From: Chloroflexi bacterium ADurb.Bin180
GTDB taxonomy: Bacteria > Chloroflexota > Anaerolineae > UBA2200
DNA length: 64,000 nt
Reading direction: 5' to 3'
NCBI GenBank assembly: GCA_002070215.1
Contig: MWCV01000008.1
Coordinates: 1 to 64,000 of the forward strand
The position numbers were made by a program, and so were the translations under genes. The first letter of the stretch is position 1, and every line of letters starts with the position of its first letter. Below the pieces are notes generated by a model. That model ran no database searches. It was not told where the DNA came from and was given only the letters and a program-made list of their open reading frames with translations. This document shows, one piece after another, positions 43,707 to 52,100 of the stretch.

Positions 43707-44840
43707 TTGAAGATCCTGGTCGTACTCACCTACTACTACCCGCACTGGACCGGGTTGACTGCCTACGCCAGGCGCCTTTCGGAGGGCTTGGCCCGCCGTG
43801 GCCACCAGGTAACCGTGCTGACAGCGCAGTACTGGAAGACGCTGCCGGCCGAAGAGGTTCACAACGGCGTACGTATCGTGCGGCTGCCGACGATCATGCG
43901 GCTCAGCCGAGGCGTGATTATGCCTGGCTTTCCTGCGGCAGCTAACCGCCTGATCCGCGAGCACGACGTGGTGCAGGTTCACGTGCCGATATTCGAGTCG
44001 CCGCTGGTGACGGGACTGGCCAGGCACTATGGCAAGAAGGTAGTGATCACGCACCACGGCGACCTGGTGATGCCGTCGCGGCCTTTTGATCAGTTCGTGC
44101 AGTTCTTTGTGACCGGCCTGATGCGCCGTGCTCTGTCTCAGTCGGCGCGCATCACCATTCACACGCGCGACTATGCCGAGTGCTCGCCCTTTCTGAGCCA
44201 GTTCTCGGACAAGCTGGTGCAGATCCTGCCGCCGGTGGAGATCCCGCTGCCGCAGCCGGAGCGGGTCAAGGCCTGGCGTCAGGAGCTGGGGCTCGATGGC
44301 GTCAACGTAGTGGGATTCGCCGGCCGGTTCGTCGAAGAAAAGGGCTTTGACTATCTGCTGAAAGCGGTGCCGCTCGTTCTGGAGCAGCTTCCGAATACGC
44401 GCTTTGTGTACGCCGGCGAGGTCAATGTCGTCTATGAACCGTTCTTTGAACAGTGGCGTCACCTGCAGGAGCGCTGGAAGGAGCAGGTGCTGATGCTGGG
44501 CCTGCTGAACGACCAGCAGCAGGTGGCCAACTTTTACGCCCTGTGCGATGTGCTGGCCCTGCCGAGCCGCACCGACTGCTTCCCGATGGTGCAGGTCGAG
44601 TCGATGCTGTGCGGCACACCGACCGTGGCCACGGATATCCCGGGGCTGCGCGTGCCGGTCAAGCTCACCGGAATGGGCCGCCTGGTCAAGCCGATGGACG
44701 AGCAGGCCCTGGCCGAAGGCCTGGTGGACGTGCTGCGCAACAGGAATCAGTACCTGCGGCCTAGGGAGGACATCGCCCGGCTGTTCGACCTGGAGACGAC
44801 CATAGATGGTTATGAGCGCCTGTTTCAGAGTCTCGTGTGA
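43707..44840 (+). CDS. GT4-type glycosyltransferase (GT-B fold)
   Basis: The 377-residue protein is a soluble GT-B enzyme. N-terminal VLTYYYPHWTGLTAYARRL is the typical beta/alpha start, and the C-terminal domain has FAGRFVEEKGFDYLLKAV and the nucleotide-sugar motif LPSRTDCFPMVQVESMLCGTP with the E-x7-E-like pattern. It would transfer sugar from a nucleotide donor to a lipid-linked acceptor on the cytoplasmic side. TTG 43707 has GGAG 11 nt upstream. It follows the flippase-like gene by 70 nt. Confidence 0.9.
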   Translation: MKILVVLTYYYPHWTGLTAYARRLSEGLARRGHQVTVLTAQYWKTLPAEEVHNGVRIVRLPTIMRLSRGVIMPGFPAAANRLIREHDVVQVHVPIFESPLVTGLARHYGKKVVITHHGDLVMPSRPFDQFVQFFVTGLMRRALSQSARITIHTRDYAECSPFLSQFSDKLVQILPPVEIPLPQPERVKAWRQELGLDGVNVVGFAGRFVEEKGFDYLLKAVPLVLEQLPNTRFVYAGEVNVVYEPFFEQWRHLQERWKEQVLMLGLLNDQQQVANFYALCDVLALPSRTDCFPMVQVESMLCGTPTVATDIPGLRVPVKLTGMGRLVKPMDEQALAEGLVDVLRNRNQYLRPREDIARLFDLETTIDGYERLFQSLV

Positions 44841-44888
44841 CCCGGCTGGGCGCCCTCAGGAGCGCCAGCCCTTTGCGGAGGTGGGCCG

Positions 44889-46928
44889 GTGAGAGCCAGA
44901 ATCCGCCCCGTCTGGGGCCTCGTCGCCCTCGCATCGGTGTGGCTGGCCGTTTCGGGCCAGCAGCGCCTTTCGGTGCGCAACTTTCCCGCCGATGGCGTGC
45001 TCTTGCTTGGCGCGGCAGTGGTGCTCTTCCTGCTCGCGGTGGTGTGGAAGGGCCGGGAGAATCCGCCCTTGTGGCCCAACAACTCGGCGCCGCGGGACAA
45101 CTCGCCGCAGGTCAACCTGACGCGAGGCAGGCTGCGCCGGGCACTCTTTGGTCTGGCGGTAGTGCTGGCGGCGGTGGCCTTTGCCTCTCTGGCCAAGAAC
45201 CGCTTTACCGTGCGCGGCGTGGTGTGCTGGGTGGTGGCCACGGTGGCCTGGATTCTGGCTATGGTCCAGGTGTCGCCGCAGGGCATCGTGCAGCCGGTCC
45301 TGTCCCGGGTGCGCTCCTTCATTCGGGAGCGCGGCGTTCAGAAGCGGGTGGACTGGGTGGCGCTGTGCTTTGTCGGTATCCTGGCCCTGTCCTTCTTCTT
45401 TCACCTGTACCGCGTGTCCGAGGTGCCAGCCGAGCCCCAGAGCGACCACGTCGAGGCCTCCGAGGACGTGCGCTCGATTCTCAAGGGCCAGTACATGATC
45501 TACTTCCCCCGCAACACCGGCCGCGAAGGCACCCAGTTCTACCTGACCGCGCTGCTCTCACGCCTCTTTGGCTACGGCTTTACCACGCTCAAGCTGACGA
45601 TGGCCCTGGTAGGCATGCTCAACATCATACCAATGTACTTTCTGGGCAAAGAGCTGGCCGACCGAAAACTCGGCCTGCTGGCAGCGTTTGCCATCGCCGT
45701 GTCCTACTGGCACCTCATCGTCAGCCGCATCGGCTGGCGCATCGTGCTGATGCCCTTCTGGACTACGACCGTGCTGTGGCTGCTCCTGCGGGCTTTACGC
45801 ACCGGCCGCCGCAATGACTATATTTGGACCGGCCTGGCGCTGGGCGCGGGGCTGTACGGCTATATGTCCTTCCGCATCATGCCTTTCCTGGTGATCGTCT
45901 TTTTCGGCATCAAGCTCTTGTTCGACCGCGAGCCGGGCTTTTCCCTCCGCCGGCTGCTGGGCAACCTGGGCGCCCTGGCGGGCACCGCAGCGCTCGTCTA
46001 CCTGCCGCTGATCCGTTACCAGTATGACGAGCCCCGGATGTACTGGTACCGCGTGCTCACTCGCACCACCGACCTGGAGCGGCCGGTGGGCCAGAGCTCG
46101 CTGACCGTCTTTGTCGATAACGTGCGGCGGGCCCTGCTGATGTTCAACTGGACCGGCGATGCCGCCTGGACGGCCAGCGTGCCCACCAGGCCGATTCTCG
46201 ATTACGTGAGCGGCGGACTGTTCGTGCTGGGCGCGGCCTACTTGCTGTACCTGCTGGTGGCCAGGCGTCGGCCTCTGGCCCTCTACTGGCTGGCCGCTGC
46301 CTTCATGACTCTGCTGCCGTCGACGATGTCGGTGGCCTTTCCCATCGAGAACCCCAGCAACATCCGCGCCTCGGGCGTCATCCCGGTGATGTTGGTGCTG
46401 GTAGCGCTGCCGCTCTATCTGGTCGGCCGGCAGGTGGTACGCGTGCTGCGCGGCGGGCTGGGCTGGGCGCTGGTGCTGACCCTGGGCGGGCTGCTCCTCT
46501 ACCGCTCGGCGATGCTCAACTTTCACCTGTTCTATGTAGACTATGACGAGCAATACCGTCGGGCGGCCTGGAATGCCACTGATATGGCCCGGGTGATGAA
46601 CGGTTTTGCCGACACCCTGGGCAGCATCTATGATGCCTACTGCATCGGCACGGCCTACTGGGTGGACCATCGGGCCATTGCCCTGTCCATACCGAACATG
46701 GAATGGAACAACCTGATAATGGATATGAGGGAGGCCGAGCCGCACCTCCTCGAGCCGCGCAACAGGCTCTACATCTACAATCCCTCCAACACAGCGGCCG
46801 AGCGCTGGCTTCTGACCCACTACCCGAACGGCCAGTTGCTGCGCTACCAGGCCTTTCAAGCGGACAAAGACTTTATGGTGTTCTATGCCCCTGCCCAGCA
46901 GAGCCCCGCACCCCTGGCGGGGCAGTGA
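44889..46928 (+). CDS. PMT-like membrane glycosyltransferase, first of a tandem pair
   Basis: The 679-residue protein has an N-terminal block of about four helices (1-145), then the GT-C core with SDHVEASEDVRSILKGQY in the first outside loop, YPRN-type YFPRNTGREGTQFY, and VSYWHLIVSRIGWR. The C-terminal soluble part ends near residue 679. GTG 44889 has GGAGG 7-8 nt upstream. It shares the order and several motifs with the next gene (46936), implying tandem duplication. Likely a glycosyl transfer enzyme acting outside the membrane. Confidence 0.78.
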   Translation: MRARIRPVWGLVALASVWLAVSGQQRLSVRNFPADGVLLLGAAVVLFLLAVVWKGRENPPLWPNNSAPRDNSPQVNLTRGRLRRALFGLAVVLAAVAFASLAKNRFTVRGVVCWVVATVAWILAMVQVSPQGIVQPVLSRVRSFIRERGVQKRVDWVALCFVGILALSFFFHLYRVSEVPAEPQSDHVEASEDVRSILKGQYMIYFPRNTGREGTQFYLTALLSRLFGYGFTTLKLTMALVGMLNIIPMYFLGKELADRKLGLLAAFAIAVSYWHLIVSRIGWRIVLMPFWTTTVLWLLLRALRTGRRNDYIWTGLALGAGLYGYMSFRIMPFLVIVFFGIKLLFDREPGFSLRRLLGNLGALAGTAALVYLPLIRYQYDEPRMYWYRVLTRTTDLERPVGQSSLTVFVDNVRRALLMFNWTGDAAWTASVPTRPILDYVSGGLFVLGAAYLLYLLVARRRPLALYWLAAAFMTLLPSTMSVAFPIENPSNIRASGVIPVMLVLVALPLYLVGRQVVRVLRGGLGWALVLTLGGLLLYRSAMLNFHLFYVDYDEQYRRAAWNATDMARVMNGFADTLGSIYDAYCIGTAYWVDHRAIALSIPNMEWNNLIMDMREAEPHLLEPRNRLYIYNPSNTAAERWLLTHYPNGQLLRYQAFQADKDFMVFYAPAQQSPAPLAGQ

Positions 46929-46935
46929 GCCGCCA

Positions 46936-49029
46936 ATGAGCAGAGACGAAGCCAGTACGCCCATCCGGTGCCGACCCGCTGCCAGCGTGACCAGAGTGCG
47001 GGCGTCGTGGAGCCTGCTCCTGGCCGTGGTCTGCCTGGCTCTGGCGGTCTTTGCCCAGGGCCGCTTTGACCAGCGTCTGCTCAATGCATCGTCCTATCTG
47101 GCCTGTGGCGCGGCGGCGGTGCTCTTCGTAGTAGCCTTTGGCGGCATCGCCCAGGAGCGGGAGCCGTCATCCGCTGAGGCAAGCGGCCAACCGACGGCAA
47201 CACCGCGCGTGTGGGGTGTGCTGCTCGCCTTCCTGGCCGTGTCGCTGCTGGGCTGCCTCGATTTCGGCGGCAACGAGTACCGGAAGGTCGGATTGATTCT
47301 CTGGCTGGGCGGCCTGCTGCTGGCGCTGGGCTGGCTCTACCTCAACGAACGCCTCAGCTGTCCGGCAGCGGTGCAGCCCCGGCCGCAGGCGCGTCGCAAG
47401 TGGTTCACGCCAACGCTGGTGTTGCTGCTGGCCGCGGTCGCGGTCGGCGCGTGGCTGCGCTTGTACCAGCTCGACATCATTCCGGCGGACATTGGCTGGG
47501 ATCTGCCCTACAACTATACCGACGTGCTGTCCATACTGCGCGGGCAGCACAACATCTTTTTCACCGCCAACATGGGTCGCGAGGGACTCTTCTTCTACTG
47601 GGTGGCCTTTCTGACCCGCTTTGGCGAGCTGAGTCACTTTTTGCTCAAGCTTAGTTCCGCCTTGATCGGCATTGCGACCATACCGGTCCTGTACTGGACC
47701 GGGCGCGAGCTCTTCTCCCCGGCGGTGGGCCTGGCTGCTGCTTGGCTGCTGGCAGTCAATCACTGGCACATTGTGCTCAGCCGGCCCGGGTTCCGCGTGA
47801 TCCTGCTGCCGTTGTTCGTTCTCCTTTTCCTCTGGTCCGTGGCTCGGGCTCTGCGTCGCGGCAGGTGGTTCGATTTCGGGCTGGCCGGGGTGGCCATCGG
47901 GCTGGGCATGCAGACCTACACCCCGTTTTTCTTTGCCCCTGTGGCGCTGGCGATAGCTCTGGTCCTGTACCTGCTGACAGAGCGCCGGGCCTGCTGGCGG
48001 CAGTGGGTGGGCGGACTGGTGTTGATGGCGCTCGTAGCGCTGGTGACCTTTGCCCCGCTGGGCCGCTATGCGCTGGAAAACCGTGCCGCCTATCTGAAAC
48101 GTATCGGCCTGCAGTTAGAGCTGGTGCAGGGCGAGCGCAACACGCCCCGGGTGACCACTCCGTTGCTGCTGGAGAACGTGCGCACGAGTCTGCTCATGTT
48201 CAACGTCTATGGCGATTCCAATGCCCGCTTTAACGTACCCGGCTTCAGGCACCTGGGCCAGATCAGCGCACTGCTGCTCGTGCCGGGGCTGGCCTACGCC
48301 CTCTGGCGCTGGCGCAAGGGCAGCAACGCACTGCTGCTGGCCTTTTTCTTGGTGCTGATCGCACCAATGACTCTGGCCATGCTGCCCCACGAGATGCCCA
48401 ACGTCTTTCGCGCCGCCGGCACCATCGGCCCGGCGCTGCTCCTGTGCGCGCTGACCCTCACCGCGGTCTACGAGCAGTTGCGGATCCTCGGCTCTACCTA
48501 TCCGGCGTGGGACCTTCGCCTCAGGCTGCAGGCGGCATCGGCGCAGCGTGAGGGCGCAGTGGAGTGGCTGATCGGCCGGCGCGGCGCGCTGGCGCTAGCC
48601 GGAGTCGCCATCGTCGGTTTGTTCCTGCTGGCCGAGTTCCGCGATACGCGGCAGTTCTACTTTCACGATTTCAAGAACGTTCTGCCGGACAGCCAGAACG
48701 TGTCCATCGCCCGCGAGTTCGCCCGGCAGATCGAGGCCTATGGCGACCGCTCGTCAGTCTACGTCAAGGGTTGGCCGTACTGGTTCGATGGGCGGGCCCT
48801 GCGCACCTACCTGCAAATGGCGCCCGAGGAGCAGGAGCGGGTCTTTATTGACTTGATCGATGGCCAGTGGCCGCTGTCCGACGTGCGACAGCGGGCGTTG
48901 TTCATCCTGCACCCGGAGGACGTGGCGGGGCTGAGCCGTCTGCGACAAGAGTTCCCTCACGTGGTGAGCATTGTTCATTACCTGCCCGGAGGTGTCCCGG
49001 GCTATGTCACTGTCTTTGTCGAGCGGTGA
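46936..49029 (+). CDS. PMT-like membrane glycosyltransferase, second of a tandem pair
   Basis: The 697-residue protein repeats the layout of its neighbour: N-terminal helices, the loop WDLPYNYTDVLSILRGQH, NMGREGLFFY and VNHWHIVLSRPGFR. Between helices it carries fewer acidic residues at the start of the loop than the first paralogue (IGWDLPYNYTD), so donor specificity may differ. ATG 46936 lies 7 nt after the upstream stop without a clear ribosome site, so translation is probably coupled. Function inferred from fold only. Confidence 0.78.
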   Translation: MSRDEASTPIRCRPAASVTRVRASWSLLLAVVCLALAVFAQGRFDQRLLNASSYLACGAAAVLFVVAFGGIAQEREPSSAEASGQPTATPRVWGVLLAFLAVSLLGCLDFGGNEYRKVGLILWLGGLLLALGWLYLNERLSCPAAVQPRPQARRKWFTPTLVLLLAAVAVGAWLRLYQLDIIPADIGWDLPYNYTDVLSILRGQHNIFFTANMGREGLFFYWVAFLTRFGELSHFLLKLSSALIGIATIPVLYWTGRELFSPAVGLAAAWLLAVNHWHIVLSRPGFRVILLPLFVLLFLWSVARALRRGRWFDFGLAGVAIGLGMQTYTPFFFAPVALAIALVLYLLTERRACWRQWVGGLVLMALVALVTFAPLGRYALENRAAYLKRIGLQLELVQGERNTPRVTTPLLLENVRTSLLMFNVYGDSNARFNVPGFRHLGQISALLLVPGLAYALWRWRKGSNALLLAFFLVLIAPMTLAMLPHEMPNVFRAAGTIGPALLLCALTLTAVYEQLRILGSTYPAWDLRLRLQAASAQREGAVEWLIGRRGALALAGVAIVGLFLLAEFRDTRQFYFHDFKNVLPDSQNVSIAREFARQIEAYGDRSSVYVKGWPYWFDGRALRTYLQMAPEEQERVFIDLIDGQWPLSDVRQRALFILHPEDVAGLSRLRQEFPHVVSIVHYLPGGVPGYVTVFVER

Positions 49030-49033
49030 AGCG

Positions 49034-49135
49034 ATGACCGCCGGCAGAGTGCAGTTGAGCTTGGCTGTCAACGGCCCCTACCAGGGCAGAACCCTGGTGA
49101 CCAAGGCCGCTAATCCCCTGACGGAGAGGCAGTAG
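49034..49135 (+). CDS. Possible 33-residue small ORF
   Basis: An ATG-to-TAG frame fits exactly in the gap between two large genes, starting 4 nt after one stop and ending 3 nt before the next start. GGTGA lies 4 nt before ATG. The peptide (MTAGRVQLSLAVNGPY...) has no recognisable feature. It could be a coupling ORF, a relic, or chance. Confidence 0.25.
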   Translation: MTAGRVQLSLAVNGPYQGRTLVTKAANPLTERQ

Positions 49136-49138
49136 TTC

Positions 49139-52100
49139 ATGGATTCAGGATACGAACCAGTACCCGACGGCAACCAACCCGCCGTAACCCCGGACCGGCC
49201 GACGCAGGCCGCGCCCGAGGAAGCTGCGCCGCCACCACCGCCGACGCCGACTCTACTCGGTGAGCGGCTGCGCGCGCTCGCATCGCGCGTCAGGGCCTGG
49301 GTCGAGTCCGGCGGGCTGTCGCGGCTGGTGGACCAACCCTACTTTGTGCCGCTGTGCCTGGTGGCCATTCTGCTGCTGGGTGCCTACTTTCGCTTTACCG
49401 GCGTGAACTGGGATGACTATACCCACCTGCACCCGGATGAGCGCTTTGTGTGGATGGTCGAGCTCTCGCTCAACTGGCCCAAGAGCATCGCCCAGTACTT
49501 TGATACGGCCACTTCGCCGCTGAACCCGTACAACGTCGGCAGCAGCTATATCTATGGCACCCTGCCCCTCTTTGTGACCAAGGCGGCGGGCCAGGCACTG
49601 CATGTCGGCGGCGACAAGATCCACCTGGTCGGCCGGGTGCTGGCCGGCCTGTACGACCTGGCCACCGTCTGGCTGATGTACCTCATTGGCAAAAAGCTCT
49701 ATGGCAAGGTGGCTGGCCTCCTGGCCGCGCTGTTCACCGCCACGCTGGTCATCCACATTCAGCAGTCGCACTTTTTCTCCGCCGATAGCTGCGTGGCGAT
49801 GTTCGTGGTGCTGACCTTTTACTGGTGCATCTGGGTGGTCGAGCGCGGCCGGTGGAGCGACTTCTTCTGGATGGGGTTGAGCTACGGGCTGGCCGTATCC
49901 TCCAAGATCAATGTGGCCCTCTTTGGCGTGGTGATGGCCCTGGCCTGCGTGCTGCGGCTGTACCGCCTGCTGCAGGAACCGGAGCCGGCCGAGCCAGCGC
50001 CGGGGACGCTGCCGGAGAATGAAGTACGTGAGAACGGCGCGGGCCTCAAGCAGGCCCTGATGGAGTGGAAACTGACCCTGGGCGGGGTCCGCTTTGCCTT
50101 CCGCGTCGAGCCGCCGCCGGCAGAAGCAGGCGACGCAGTTGTTACGGAGCTCCCGGCCGCTGAGCGTGTCCAGCCAGAGGCCGCCTCTGCCGAGCCGGTG
50201 GCTGCCCAGCCAGTGGCCGCTGAGCCAGAGCGGGAGGCACTCGCGGAGCCTTCCCGGCCCGACTGGCTCGAGGCAGGCTTTCAGGTCGCGCTGCGCTTTG
50301 CAGTTGCTCTCGTAGTGGCCTTCCTGGCCTTTCGCATTGCCCAGCCCTACAGCTTTCAGGGGCCGGGGTTTTTCGGCATCAAGCTGGCGCCGGCCTGGCT
50401 CAAAGACATCAAGTACTGGGCGCAGGCCGCCGACGGCGTCATTGACCTGCCGTTCAATATGTTCTGGACCAGCCGGGCACCGGTGCTCTACTCGCTGCAG
50501 AATATGGTGCTGTGGGCCGTTGGCGTTCCCCTCAGCCTGGCTGCCTGGGCCGGCTGGCTGCTGGCCTGGTACGAGCTGCTCCGCCACCGCAAGCTGAACC
50601 ACGCGCTGGTGCTGCTCTGGACGACCTTTTTCTTCCTGTACCAGTCGACGCGCTTTGGCAAGCTGTCGCGCTATCTGACGCCGTTCTTCCCCTTTATGGC
50701 CATGCTGGCCGGCTACCTGCTCGTTCAACTGTGGAGGAAGGTCCAGATGTGGAGAGAAGAATGGCCCGCCCGCCGCGCGGGCAGTGGCCGGGCGGTTCGC
50801 TGGCTGACCATTGCTGCGGTGGCGTTCACCCTGTTTGTCACCGTCGGCTCTGTCTCCTGGGCCTATGCTTTCAGCCGGATCTACACCCGGCCGCTCACGC
50901 GCGTTACGGCCTCGCTGTGGGTCTATGACAACATCCCTGCCGGCTCGGCCATCGGCTGTGAGCACTGGGACGACGCCATCCCCTGGGGCGGTGTAGGCGG
51001 GCGCAACGGCTATGCCGACGGCACCTACGGCTGGGTCGAGTTCCACCCCTATGCCGAAGACGAGCCGATCAAGCTGGACTGGTTCGTCGACTGGCTCTCT
51101 CAGGCCGACTATATCATCCTGAGCAGCAACCGCTGCTATGGCTCGATCCCGCGCCTGCCGATGCGCTTTCCGATGACCACGCGCTACTACCGGTATCTGT
51201 TCGCCGGCGACCTGGGCTTTGAGCTGATCAAAGAGTTCACCTCTCGGCCCAACCTGGGCGTGCTCGAGTTTGTCGACGACGACGCCGAAGAGCCCTTTAC
51301 CGTCTACGACCACCCCAAGGTGTCCGTCTTCCGCAAGACGCCCGAGTTTAACCCGGATGAGGTGCGTGCCCTGCTGGGCGACGGCATCGACTGGCTGAAC
51401 ATCGCTCGCATACGCCCTACCGAGGTACCCAACTTTCGCAACGGGCTGCAGTTGAGCGATGACGAAAAGCACGCCCAGCAATCGGGCGGCACCTGGAGCG
51501 GGATCTTTAACCGCAAGAGCCTGGCCAACGCCGCGCCCGTGCTGGTCTGGCTGCTGGTGGTCGAGGTCATCGGCTGGATCACCTTCCCGCTCAGCTACTA
51601 TGTCTTTCGCGGGCTGAAGGATCGCGGGTTCATCTTCTCCAGGACCCTGGGCATCCTCCTGATGGCCTGGCTCACCTGGATGCTGGTCAATGCCGGGCTG
51701 GCTACCTTTACCCGCGGCGCCATCTTGCTGGCCCTGCTCTTGATGGCCGCCGGCTCCGGCTTGATCTTTTGGCGGCGCAAGAACGAGCTGCTGTCCTTCC
51801 TGCGCGAGAACCGGCATCTGCTGGCCTTTAACGTGGTGCTCTACCTGTTGTTCTTTGTCGGCTTCTTGCTCATTCGCTACGGCAACCCCGACCTGTGGCA
51901 CCCGATTATGGGCGGCGAAAAGCCGATGGATTTCGCCTACCTCAATGCGGTTATCCGCAGCACGGTCTTTCCGCCCTACGACCCCTGGTACGCCGGTGGC
52001 TATCTCAACTACTACTATTTCGGGCAGATCATCCTGGCCGTGCTGATCAAGCTCACCGGCATCGTGCCTTGGGTAGCCTACAACCTGTCCATCCCGCTGC

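Noticed and set aside
49080-49098. Hairpin ACCAGGG/CCCTGGT as a terminator
   Set aside because: No U-tract follows, and the downstream gene continues in the same direction.
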